From the NCBI RefSeq assembly GCF_000526635.1, contig NZ_JAGL01000013.1, forward strand, positions 34,536 to 98,535: DNA of 64,000 bases, in the 5' to 3' direction. The notes beneath the pieces were generated by a model, which was not told the DNA's origin, did not search any database, and was given only the letters and a program-made list of their open reading frames with translations. The stretch comes from Aminobacter sp. J41. Its GTDB lineage: Bacteria; Pseudomonadota; Alphaproteobacteria; Rhizobiales; Rhizobiaceae. Each line of letters opens with the position of its first letter. The first letter of the stretch is position 1. This document shows positions 16,797 through 26,709 of the stretch, one piece after another. A program made the position numbers and the translations under genes.

Positions 16797-17147
16797 TCAG
16801 GCGTGAACGCCGGCGTCGACGGCGTCGATATAGTCGAGCACCTCGTTGGCACGTCCCTCGCGCACCACCTGCATTGCCGTGAGGCCGGAGAAGCCGGGCA
16901 GGGGCTCGGAGCGGTACCACGCATAGGCCATCAGGGCCGACCCGAAGCGCGGCTCGACCTTGTTGATGATCTCGGTCACCTCGCGCAGGCGCCGCTGGGT
17001 CTTGTCCGAGCGCAGCCGGTCCTTGCGCTGGATGGCGTCCTTGCCGAGGCCCGCGCTGCGGGCGATCTCCTCGCTGGTCGTGCGCAGCACTTCCGCGATC
17101 TTGCGCGGCGAAAAGATGCCGTCATCTGCGTATTGTGCCAGGCCCAT
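16797..17147 (-). CDS. Xre/MbcA/ParS-type antitoxin of the RES-Xre pair
   Basis: The 116-residue protein has an N-terminal helix-turn-helix-like region (residues 12-55) and a C-terminal toxin-binding domain (residues 62-116) with the motif GSALMAYAWYRSEPLPGFSG. This is the layout of antitoxins cognate to RES toxins. It neutralises the toxin and, by family behaviour, represses its own promoter. ATG 17147 has a GAGGTG site. The promoter and a long inverted repeat lie directly upstream (17165-17213). The C-terminal end, EVLDYIDAVDAGVHA, fits the tail that plugs the toxin active site in related complexes. Confidence 0.88.
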   Translation of the reverse strand: MGLAQYADDGIFSPRKIAEVLRTTSEEIARSAGLGKDAIQRKDRLRSDKTQRRLREVTEIINKVEPRFGSALMAYAWYRSEPLPGFSGLTAMQVVREGRANEVLDYIDAVDAGVHA

Positions 17148-17164
17148 GGAATCACCTCATGAAA

Positions 17165-17210
17165 AATGCCGCTGTTTCTGACGAAATATAGCGTCAGAAA
17201 CAGCGGCATT
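17165..17210. repeat. perfect 19-bp inverted repeat upstream of the antitoxin gene
   Basis: Arms 17165-17183 and 17192-17210 are perfect inverted copies with an 8-base loop. Two roles are possible and may coexist: operator for the autoregulating antitoxin, and rho-independent terminator for the upstream ugp operon, because on the minus strand the stem is followed by five T residues. The core half-site is GTTTCTGACG. Confidence 0.85.
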
Positions 17211-17213
17211 CAA
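17185..17213 (-). promoter_or_regulatory. sigma70-type promoter of the RES-Xre operon
   Basis: On the minus strand, -35 TTGAAT (17208-17213) and -10 TATATT (17185-17190) are separated by 17 bases. This is the best sigma70-like promoter in the window. The -10 box lies in the loop, and the spacer covers one arm, of the 19-bp inverted repeat, so a dimeric repressor bound there would block it. Confidence 0.75.
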
Positions 17214-17251
17214 GGAATGAGCTGAGCGGAGGTCGTGGCACCGCGTCGTTG

Positions 17252-18334
<1,083 letters not shown>

Positions 18335-18346
18335 AAGCTGCGTTTC

Positions 18347-19258
18347 TCACTTCTCAGTTTCGACCAGGCCCTTCACGAACCAGCGCTGCATCAGCACCAC
18401 CACCAGGATCGGCGGCAGGATAGCGAGCACGCAGGTGACCATGACGAGGTGCCACTGGGTGTCGGCATCGGCAAAGGAGATCATTTTCCTCAGCGCGATG
18501 ACGATGGTGTTCATGTCGTTGCGGTTGGTGACCAGCAGGGGCCACAGGTACTGCGTCCAGCCGTAGATGAAGAGGATCACGAACAACGCCGCGATGTTGG
18601 TCTTCGACAGCGGGAGCAAAATGTCCTTGAAGAACCGCCAAGGTCCGGCGCCATCGACGCGTGCGGCCTCGACCAGTTCGCCGGGGATGGTGAGGAAGAA
18701 CTGCCGGAACAGAAGCGTGGCCGTCGCCGAGGCCATCAGCGGCAGGGTCAGGCCCGTATAGGTGTCGATCAGGCCGAGATCGACCATCACCTTGTAGGTC
18801 GGCAGGATGCGCACTTCCACCGGCAGCATCAGTGTGACGAAGATCACCCAGAAGAAGAACATCCGCAGCGGGAAGCGGAAGAACACGATTGCGAAGGCAG
18901 ACAGGATCGAGATGACAATCTTGCCGATTGCGATGGCCAGCGCCACGACCGTGGTGTTGAAGAGCAGGGTGCTGACGTCGACGCCGCCGATGCGGCCAAT
19001 GCCGCCGAACAGAGCCGTCGTGTAGTTCTCCCAGAAGCGGCCGCCCGGCAGCAGCGGCAGCGGCGGACGCAGGATCGTCTGCAGCGAGTGCGTCGAGGCG
19101 ACGAAGGTGTAGTAGATCGGAAAGGCGACAATCAGCAGGCCGATGATCAGGATCGCATGGGCCGTGTAGCGCGAGCCGCGGCTGATGCCGAGCATCCCGC
19201 CCTGTTCCTTGCGGCCGAGCGCGACGGCGCGGGTGGCCGGTTGTGCGAGATCAGCCAT
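18347..19258 (-). CDS. ugpE: sn-glycerol-3-phosphate ABC importer, permease UgpE
   Basis: The 303-residue inner-membrane protein has six helices and the importer EAA motif near residue 190 ([23 protein letters not shown] in outline: E-A-A three residues before the D-G-A-G loop). It pairs with UgpA to form the channel. It overlaps ugpA by 8 bases and is followed by ugpC after 12 bases. It carries a longer than usual N-terminal cytoplasmic stretch of about 25 residues before the first helix. Confidence 0.9.
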   Translation of the reverse strand: MADLAQPATRAVALGRKEQGGMLGISRGSRYTAHAILIIGLLIVAFPIYYTFVASTHSLQTILRPPLPLLPGGRFWENYTTALFGGIGRIGGVDVSTLLFNTTVVALAIAIGKIVISILSAFAIVFFRFPLRMFFFWVIFVTLMLPVEVRILPTYKVMVDLGLIDTYTGLTLPLMASATATLLFRQFFLTIPGELVEAARVDGAGPWRFFKDILLPLSKTNIAALFVILFIYGWTQYLWPLLVTNRNDMNTIVIALRKMISFADADTQWHLVMVTCVLAILPPILVVVLMQRWFVKGLVETEK

Positions 19259-20135
19259 AGTGCACCTTCCTTTCCACGTAGCGGAACTGGAAAGCGGTCA
19301 GCAGGATCACGATGATCATCAGGATGACCGACTGAGCGGCGGAGTCGCCGAAGTTCAGGTTCACGAAGCCATCGTTGTAGACCTTGTAGACCAGCGTTTC
19401 GGTCGCCTTGCCGGGGCCGCCACCGGTGACAGCATGGATGATGCCGAAGGTGTCGAAGAAGGCGTAGGTCGTGTTGATGACGAGCAGGAAGAACGTGGTT
19501 GGCGCCAGCAGCGGGAAGATGATCGTCCAAAAACGCTTGGTCTCTCCCGCGCCATCGATGGCGGCTGCTTCGATCAGCGTCTTAGGGATGGCCTGCAGCC
19601 CGGCGACGAAGAACAGGAAGTTGTAGCTGATCTGCTTCCATGCCGCTGCCGCGATGACCAAAGCCATCGCCTGGGGACCATTCAGCAATGGATCCCATTG
19701 AATACCGGCGGAGCGCAGCATGTAGGCAAAGCTGCCCATGGTCGGGTTGAACATGAACAGCCACAACATGCCCGCGATTGCCGGAGCAACCGCATAGGGC
19801 CAGATCATCAGCGTGCGGTAGAAGCCGCGGCCTCGAATGATCTTGTCGGCCATGACGGCGAGCAGCAGCGCGATGACCATGGCGATGAAGGCCACGGAGA
19901 CCGAAAAGATTGCCGTGGTCTGGACGCTGTCGATGTAGCTCGGCTGGCTCAGCACCCGGCGGAAATTCGCAAAGCCGACAAAGGTGCTCTTGAGACCGAA
20001 CGGGTCTTCTCGCAGCACCGACTGGTAAAGCGCCTGGCTTGCGGGCCAGTAGAAGAACACAATGGTGATAGCGAGCTGCGGCAGGAGCAGCAGGTAGGGC
20101 AGCACCTTGTTAGGAAAGACGACGCGTGGGGACAA
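19251..20135 (-). CDS. ugpA: sn-glycerol-3-phosphate ABC importer, permease UgpA
   Basis: The 294-residue protein has six membrane helices. The N-terminus has [20 protein letters not shown], the UgpA-type first helix, and the EAA loop is [15 protein letters not shown] near residue 190. It forms the inner-membrane channel with UgpE. The gene lies 80 bases after ugpB, and a 12-bp hairpin occupies that gap. Confidence 0.91.
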   Translation of the reverse strand: MSPRVVFPNKVLPYLLLLPQLAITIVFFYWPASQALYQSVLREDPFGLKSTFVGFANFRRVLSQPSYIDSVQTTAIFSVSVAFIAMVIALLLAVMADKIIRGRGFYRTLMIWPYAVAPAIAGMLWLFMFNPTMGSFAYMLRSAGIQWDPLLNGPQAMALVIAAAAWKQISYNFLFFVAGLQAIPKTLIEAAAIDGAGETKRFWTIIFPLLAPTTFFLLVINTTYAFFDTFGIIHAVTGGGPGKATETLVYKVYNDGFVNLNFGDSAAQSVILMIIVILLTAFQFRYVERKVHYG

Positions 20136-20166
20136 GGGGTCTCCTCAAGCTGGCGTGGACAGCATC

Positions 20167-20195
20167 GGACACCCGCGCACGCGGCGCGGGTGTCC
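20167..20195 (-). other. intercistronic hairpin between ugpB and ugpA
   Basis: GGACACCCGCGC (20167-20178) and GCGCGGGTGTCC (20184-20195) form a perfect 12-bp stem with a 5-nt loop and no T-run. Hairpins at this place often protect the binding-protein mRNA from 3' decay, which would raise UgpB over the permeases. That role is inferred. Confidence 0.7.
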
Positions 20196-20215
20196 ATTAA
20201 TCAGCAAAGCTGGCT

Positions 20216-21526
20216 TTAGTTGCCGAGGGCCTGCTGAATTGCCGCGTTGCCGCGCTCGACGGCCTTGTCGAGAGCCTGCTGGGCAGTCTGCTCGCCGGCG
20301 AGCATCTTCTCGAACTCTTCGTTCTGGATGTCGCGGACTTGCGGCAGGTTGACGAGGCGCACGCCCTTCGAGTTCGGGGTCGGCTCCTTGCCCATCATCT
20401 GCTGGATCGGGATCTCACGGCCCGGGTTCTTGTCGTAGAAGCCGGAAGCCTTGGTGGCCTCGTAAGCTGCCAGCGTCACGGGCAGGTAGCCAGATACTTC
20501 GTGCAGGCGCTGCTGGATTTCCGTCTGCGACAGGAAGTTGAAGAAGGCTGCGACTGCCTTGTACTCTTCGTCGCTTTTGTTGCCGAACACCCAGAGGCTG
20601 GCGCCGCCCGGGATCGTGTTCTGCGGAGCGCCTTCGAGATCCGGATAGTATGGCAGCTGGCCGAGGCCGTAGTTCATGCCCGACTTGATCACGTCGCCGA
20701 GACCGCCCGAGGACTCGGTCATGATCGCGCATTCGCCCGACAGGAACAGCTGCTTGGCCTCGGACGTGCGGCCGCCATAGCGGAACGTGTCATCCTTGGC
20801 AAGGTCGGCAATGTTCTGGAAGTGACGGACGAACGGCTCGGTATTGACGGTGAGCTCCACGTCAGTTGCGCCAAGGCCGTTCTCATGCGTCGCGTACTGG
20901 AGGTTATTCCAGGCAGCGAAGTTCTCGAGACCGATCCAGGTCAGCCAGGTCGAGGTCAGGCCGCACTGAGCCGCGCCGCTCGACTTGATCTTCTTGGCTG
21001 CCTCGAAGACTTCCGGCCAGGTTTTTGGCGGGTTTTCCGCGTCCAGACCGGCTTTCTGGAAGATGTCCTTGTTGTAGTACAGAATCGGCGAGGAGGAGTT
21101 GTACGGGAACGACAGCATCGTGCCGTCGGGCTTCGAGTAGTAGGCAACAATGCCGGGCAGGTACTGGCTCTTGTCGAACTGTGAACCGCCCATCGAGATG
21201 ACGTCGGCGACCGGCTTCACGGCGCCCTCGGCGGCCATCATCACGCCGGTACCGACGTCGAACACCTGGATGATGTGCGGAGCCTGGCCGGCGCGGAAGG
21301 CGGCGATGCCTGCGTTGAGGGTCTCGGGATAGGTGCCCTTGAAGACGGGCGTCACCTTGTATTCGCTCTGGCTCTCGTTGAATTCCTTCGAAAGCGTCTC
21401 GACGACCTCATTGTTGGCACCGGTCATCGCATGCCACCACGAAATCTCGGTGACTGCGAAAGCAGTCGACGTCGAGAGAATGGTGAAAGTTGCGGCGATG
21501 CCCGCCGCGAAGCCCTGAATTTTCAT
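20216..21526 (-). CDS. ugpB: sn-glycerol-3-phosphate ABC importer, periplasmic binding protein
   Basis: The 436-residue precursor, close to the usual UgpB length, has a signal peptide (residues 1-23, ending STAFA) and the UgpB hallmark ISWWHAMTGANNEVVE directly after cleavage. It also has a TMLSFPYNSSSPILYYNKD segment near residue 125. It binds glycerol-3-phosphate or glycerophosphodiesters in the periplasm. I start at ATG 21526, with GGAGCGAG upstream; a longer open frame to 21571 adds 15 residues before the signal peptide. A candidate Pho box lies about 100 bases upstream, in keeping with phosphate-starvation control in other bacteria. Confidence 0.92.
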   Translation of the reverse strand: MKIQGFAAGIAATFTILSTSTAFAVTEISWWHAMTGANNEVVETLSKEFNESQSEYKVTPVFKGTYPETLNAGIAAFRAGQAPHIIQVFDVGTGVMMAAEGAVKPVADVISMGGSQFDKSQYLPGIVAYYSKPDGTMLSFPYNSSSPILYYNKDIFQKAGLDAENPPKTWPEVFEAAKKIKSSGAAQCGLTSTWLTWIGLENFAAWNNLQYATHENGLGATDVELTVNTEPFVRHFQNIADLAKDDTFRYGGRTSEAKQLFLSGECAIMTESSGGLGDVIKSGMNYGLGQLPYYPDLEGAPQNTIPGGASLWVFGNKSDEEYKAVAAFFNFLSQTEIQQRLHEVSGYLPVTLAAYEATKASGFYDKNPGREIPIQQMMGKEPTPNSKGVRLVNLPQVRDIQNEEFEKMLAGEQTAQQALDKAVERGNAAIQQALGN

Positions 21527-21623
21527 ATTTGTCTCGCTCCCAATTAGTTGGCGAAGGCCGGGCCGCAGCAATGCTTTGGCGATGCTTCGGCGCCGGTTCC
21601 GCAGACGGTAGTATTGTCTCTAT

Positions 21624-21641
21624 GTGACAGTTTCACAACCG
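21624..21641 (-). promoter_or_regulatory. candidate Pho box / dyad upstream of ugpB
   Basis: On the minus strand CGGTTGT-GAAA-CTGTCAC matches the two-repeat Pho box spacing: the second half matches CTGTCAT at 6 of 7 positions, the first at 4 of 7. The same bases also form a perfect dyad TGTGA-N5-TCACA (21623-21637), which could instead be the site of a GntR-, LacI- or CRP-like protein. A similar GTTTCAC element recurs at about 21662. Confidence 0.4.
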
Positions 21642-21720
21642 TTTTGATTTTCTTTGTGCTGTTTCACTTTTAGGGCAGTGCGAAGCAAAAGCGAAACCAA
21701 GCGAAACAAAGACTGGCGCG

Positions 21721-21730
21721 CCCCCCCCCC
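21721..21730. repeat. homopolymer run of ten C
   Basis: Ten consecutive C bases lie in the spacer between ugpB and the LolD-like gene, about 195 bases upstream of the ugpB start. The run is outside any gene I can support. It could vary in length by slippage or be a sequencing artefact. Confidence 0.6.
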
Positions 21731-21842
21731 AGGCGCCGCTCAGGCTGTGGAAGCGCAGCCTGCGTCAGGGCCAAAGGTGGGAAAAGCCTATGAGCGAAAG
21801 TTTGTAATGTTGCCGCTTGCAGGGGACGCGAATCCCCTTCCG

Positions 21843-22522
<680 letters not shown>

Positions 22523-22526
<4 letters not shown>

Positions 22527-23728
22527 TGGCCAATTACCTCGACAGGATCGACCCGGGCGGCGGCGCGCGCGGGCAAGATCGATGCGACCATGGCGCCGAG
22601 GACAGTTAGGAGAACGGCCACAAGGTAGTCGCCCTGGCGCACGTCGATCGGCAACGAGCCCGACTGCGCCTGTTCCGGGACCGGAAACGGCGACATGACA
22701 ACGTAACCCAGCCCTGCGCCGAGCACGCCGCCGATCAGGCCGACGAGGATGCCCTGGATCACGAAAACGACGACGACGAAGAAGCGGCTTGCACCAAAGG
22801 CGCGCATGATGCCGATCTCCGGGCGGCGGCGATAGGTGGACAGCAGCAGCGCGCTTGCCACTCCAATGACGATAGTGACCAGCGAGAAGGCCTTGATCAG
22901 GTCGCCGGAGTTTTTCTGGGCGCGAAGGCCATCAAGGAGCTGCGCGTTGTTTTCGGTCCAGGGCGTTGCCTTGAGTCCCGTCATTGCGGCAATGCGCTGG
23001 GCGTAGCTTTCGGCTGCATTGAGGTCGTCGAGCTTGATCTCGATGCGGCTGACGCCCTGGTCAAGGTCGAACAATGAGCGCGCCGCCGCGAGGCTGACGA
23101 AGGCAGTGCGCGAGTCGAGGGTCTCGACGCCAACGGAGAAGATGCCGGCGATGATCAGCGCGCGCTCGACATTGCGATCTGATTGCAGGTTGATGACCTG
23201 GCCGACGCGCAGGCCAAGGTCAGAAGCGAGCGTTGCACCGATGATGATGCTCGAATTGGTCGTCCGGGCCGAGCCGGCAATGAGATGGCCGTCGATGTCG
23301 GAGATGGCCGAAACCTTGTCGGCCTCGACGCCCTTGACGTAGACCGGCGCGCGCGACTGACCCCGCAGAATGAAGCCGTTCCCGACGATCTGCTGCGAGG
23401 TCGCACGGATGCCGTCCATCGCCTCGAGCATAGGCAGGAAAGCATCGGCCGTGCGCAGCACTTCGCGCTGTCCGACTGCCTTTTGGTAGACGGTTGCTGC
23501 TGTATCGGGCCTTGCCGAAATCAGGGTCGCATCGCGGCTTGGCGCCTCGATGGTGACATGTGAGATGTCGCCGACGGTTCGGTCAACGAGGAACATGCCG
23601 AGGCCGCCGATCAGGGCGCTGATGAACACGAAGACGAACACGCCGATGGCAACGCCCAGCACCAGAAGTCCCGTCTGCAGCTTGCTGGAGCCGAGATAGC
23701 GCAGGGCGAATTTCAGCGCATAGAGCAT
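22523..23728 (-). CDS. FtsX-family ABC permease (LolC/E, MacB, DevC-like)
   Basis: The 401-residue protein has one N-terminal helix (residues 17-45), a large periplasmic domain of about 230 residues, and three C-terminal helices containing the FtsX domain (about residues 280-395). A segment near residue 300, YRRRPEIGIMRAFGAS, is the family coupling motif. It works with the LolD-like ATPase encoded downstream and the HlyD-like adaptor encoded just upstream (2-base gap). A true lipoprotein exporter would normally lack an adaptor, so I favour small-molecule, lipid or peptide export. Confidence 0.88.
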
Positions 23729-23730
23729 GT

Positions 23731-24774
23731 CTAGCCCGCCGCGACCTTCGCGCCAGGCTTCACCGAGCCGGGGTCGAGGATCACTACATCTCCTTCGGTA
23801 AGACCTTCGGTGACAATGACACGCTCGGCCGGCCAGTCGGCAAATTTGACCTCGCGCTTCGACGCGACGCCATCGCTGATGACAAGAACGTGGCTCTGGG
23901 TACCTTCGGTGATGATCGCTTTGCGCGGCAGCGACAGGGCGCTGTCGAATTCCCTGACAATCACGTTGGCGTTAACCGTAAGGCCGATTGGCAGCGATCC
24001 GTCGCTGTCGAGTGAGATCTTGACCTTGCGTCCGCCTGTCGACGGATCGACCTTGGGCGCCGCGAAGGTGATGGTGCCCTCCTGAGCGACGCTCGCGCCC
24101 ACTGGTTGCAGCAGCGCCTTCAGCCCCTCGCGGATGTGGGAGGAATAAAGTTCGTCGATGTCGGCCTCCACCACCAGTTCGCTGGTGTCGGCGATGACGA
24201 ACAGCTCACTCTGCGTGTCGACGAGCTGGCCGAGGTCCACGCCTCGGGTGAGGATCACACCGGAGATCGGCGCGCGGATCAGGTATTGCGAAGCCTGTTC
24301 CCTGATCTGCTCGAGCACCGCCGCGAGGCGCTGCGTCTCCTTGACGGCGCTAGCCAGCGAAAGCTCGGCATCTTCCAGCGCAGAGCGGGGGCTGTTTACT
24401 CCGAGCGCCTTGGCGCGTGCGACTGTCACTTCGGCCTGGCGCTCCTTGCTGCGCTGGCCTTCGAGGGCGGCGGTAGCCTCATCGACCTGCGCCTTGACGA
24501 GTGCGGTGTCCAGCGTAACGAGCAGGTCACCCGCCTTCACCCTGTCGCCTTCATCGGCATGCAGCTCTATTGCCTTGGCTGAAACCGCCGCGCGGACCGT
24601 CACGCTATGCCGGGCCGCAACGCGGCCGTTGACCGCCAGCACCTGCGAAACGGGTCCGGCGCTAACTGTTTCGGTTGCAACGGCGATGGGCTTTTCCTCC
24701 CACGGTCGGGCATAGCCCGCCCAGGCTGCGGCAACTGCAAGGACAGCAACAACAAGGACCCAACGCTTTCTCAA
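23731..24774 (-). CDS. HlyD/MacA-type periplasmic adaptor protein
   Basis: The 347-residue protein starts with an uncleaved or signal-anchor helix (residues 5-22). It has a biotinyl-lipoyl-like half (VNGRVAARHSVTVRAAVSAKA, in outline residues 50-70), a coiled-coil hairpin of about residues 95-160, the second lipoyl half (IRAPISGVILTRG near residue 170) and a beta-barrel domain. It bridges the inner-membrane permease to the periplasm or an outer-membrane channel. A TTG start is used, preceded by GAGGCGG; no in-frame ATG exists near the signal helix. It is the first gene of the three-gene exporter operon. Confidence 0.87.
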   Translation of the reverse strand: MRKRWVLVVAVLAVAAAWAGYARPWEEKPIAVATETVSAGPVSQVLAVNGRVAARHSVTVRAAVSAKAIELHADEGDRVKAGDLLVTLDTALVKAQVDEATAALEGQRSKERQAEVTVARAKALGVNSPRSALEDAELSLASAVKETQRLAAVLEQIREQASQYLIRAPISGVILTRGVDLGQLVDTQSELFVIADTSELVVEADIDELYSSHIREGLKALLQPVGASVAQEGTITFAAPKVDPSTGGRKVKISLDSDGSLPIGLTVNANVIVREFDSALSLPRKAIITEGTQSHVLVISDGVASKREVKFADWPAERVIVTEGLTEGDVVILDPGSVKPGAKVAAG

Positions 24775-24966
24775 ATCGTGCCGCCTCGAACCCGCCAGCT
24801 GATGCTCATTGAAAATCCCGCCCCGATGGCGCGATCAACCCGCCAGCCGTCGTTCAGGTTCCCGGCAATATAATGACGCGGAAGGGCCCGACAATCCGCC
24901 GGGATTGCATTTCATCCATGCGGGAACCGTGCTCTCAGAGGGGGCCAAGGATGAATTGCGGGGGCG

Positions 24967-26484
24967 TTAGGAGCCGCGTGCCATGTCCAGTGCGAAAGCA
25001 TTGAGCTTTTCTGCTCGGGCGCTTGAATCGGATTCGGTGTAGCAGCGAAGTTCGGGTGCATTTCCCGACGGACGAAAGTGAATGATGTCGCCGCTGGCGA
25101 AGGTCATGCGGACGCCATCAGTTTGATCGACGCTGAGGAGGTCTCCGCAGTGGCTGTACAACCGCTTGAAGAGCGGGCTCCTCTGCGGATCTGCCGCGTT
25201 GATAGCTAATTGCTTCACAATTTCCAGACTGTTCTCATTGGAAAAATCCCGCAGCCGGTCGCTGTATGTAAAGCGTTGGGGAAGCTCAGCGCACAGTTCT
25301 GATACTGTTCGTCCTCTTAATGTGGTCAGGACACTAAGAAGCGGCAGCATTGCATCGCGGGTCAACAGCGCCGTAAGGACCCGGCCATTTCGCTCGATCG
25401 TGCTGCCGAGGACGAAACCGCCGTTGGCCTCGTAGCCGCAGACGATGCCGCTGCGCCTCTCCCGCTCTGCAAGCATGGCGGAGATGAGGTAGGGGGAGCC
25501 GATCCGGGTTCGTATGATGCGTGAGAAACGGCTGCTGCGCTCAAGCGCGGTGCTGCTGCTGATGGGGGTCACAACGCACTCTGCGCCGAGTTCCCGCGCG
25601 CATAATAGGCCAATAGTGTCTCCGCGCAGCCACTCCCCGGTCTGATCCGCGAGCATCGGCCGGTCGGAGTCACCGTCGGTCGAGACAATCGCGTCCAGCC
25701 TGTGTTCCTTCACCCATGCTTTTGCCTGTAGGCGAAGGTCCGGAGGTATTGCCTCAGTATCGACAGGCACGAAGCTTTCGCTGCGTCCCAACGGAACGAC
25801 CACGGCGCCCAGTTCACGAAGTGTCCGTATGAGCATATCCCGCCCGACGGCCGAATGCTGCCAAACGCCGATCTTCAGGCCTTGGAGCGTGGAAGAACCG
25901 AAGAAATCGAGATATCGGCTGACATACAGATCTGCGATAAGGTCTGCCTCGGGATGTCGAGCAACCGCCTCCAGCGTTTCGCCAGCGGTGAAGCGGAAAC
26001 GCTCCACGGGCACCGGCTGGCGCAGGATCGCTGCTTCGTCATCCTTGAGGATTTCGCGGCTGGAACGGTGGAACTTGATGCCGTTTCGCTCCGCCGGGAT
26101 GTGACTGCCCGTCACCATGATAGCGGGAATGCCTCGTGCGAAAGCGTAGTAAGCAAGGGCGGGCGTAGGGATCAAGCCGCAGAAGACAGGCTGACCGCCA
26201 GCGTCCCGAATTGCTCTCGCACAGGCCTGCAGCAGCCTCGGCGTGCTCTCCCTCAGGTCGCCAGCGACAGCTACAGGGCCGGAATGAAACTCGCCCTCTT
26301 GCCGGAGAAACTCAAGGAAGCCTGTCACAGCACCCCAAACGATGCTGTTCGTCAGGCTCGTCGCCAGCCCACGCAGCCCGCTGGTCCCAAATGCGGCCCC
26401 ACTTCCTGCGATAAGTTCATCGACGGTCAGCAATGTCCCCTCCACAGCGCGACGGTAGGATTGTGAGCGGGGCCAGTCAATCAT
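24967..26484 (-). CDS. phosphohexomutase (phosphomannomutase/phosphoglucomutase family)
   Basis: The 505-residue protein has the four-domain alpha-D-phosphohexomutase layout: FGTSGLRG near residue 32, the phosphoserine loop TGSHIP with S127, the metal loop STDGDSDRP near residue 270, and a C-terminal phosphate-binding loop FRPSGNAPELRCY near residue 475. The active-site loop is T-G-S-H-I-P rather than the common T-A-S-H-N-P. The changes flank the catalytic serine and are seen here directly; their effect on specificity is unknown. It makes hexose-1-phosphates for polysaccharide synthesis. Third-position GC is lower than in the flanking operons, suggesting transfer. The polymerase gene 26710-28137 lies divergent to it. 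Confidence 0.87.
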   Translation of the reverse strand: MIDWPRSQSYRRAVEGTLLTVDELIAGSGAAFGTSGLRGLATSLTNSIVWGAVTGFLEFLRQEGEFHSGPVAVAGDLRESTPRLLQACARAIRDAGGQPVFCGLIPTPALAYYAFARGIPAIMVTGSHIPAERNGIKFHRSSREILKDDEAAILRQPVPVERFRFTAGETLEAVARHPEADLIADLYVSRYLDFFGSSTLQGLKIGVWQHSAVGRDMLIRTLRELGAVVVPLGRSESFVPVDTEAIPPDLRLQAKAWVKEHRLDAIVSTDGDSDRPMLADQTGEWLRGDTIGLLCARELGAECVVTPISSSTALERSSRFSRIIRTRIGSPYLISAMLAERERRSGIVCGYEANGGFVLGSTIERNGRVLTALLTRDAMLPLLSVLTTLRGRTVSELCAELPQRFTYSDRLRDFSNENSLEIVKQLAINAADPQRSPLFKRLYSHCGDLLSVDQTDGVRMTFASGDIIHFRPSGNAPELRCYTESDSSARAEKLNAFALDMARGS

Positions 26485-26709
26485 ATGACAGAGGCCTCAT
26501 CGGGAGGAACGGGATCAGGCAATGCCTGGTCTGTTTTCGCATGGATTGCTGCGAGTACGGGGCTCTGCGAAGGCCGCGGACTTCTGCGTCGGTGAGTAAG
26601 CAGAAGAATGGGCTGTGAAGTTGCAGCCTCCTACTTCCCTCAGTCTGTTCGCTACCTCCAAAGAACAGGTTTAGCTCGCCTGGGCTAGGCGCCTAAGTTC
26701 AGCGATCAG

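Noticed and set aside
24775..24966. spacer between the HlyD-like gene and the phosphohexomutase gene examined for RNA genes
   Set aside because: No strong hairpin, promoter or ORF that I can support.
26485..26709. gap between the phosphohexomutase and polymerase genes examined for small genes or tRNA
   Set aside because: Short frames only, without ribosome sites or gene-like codon use; no cloverleaf.
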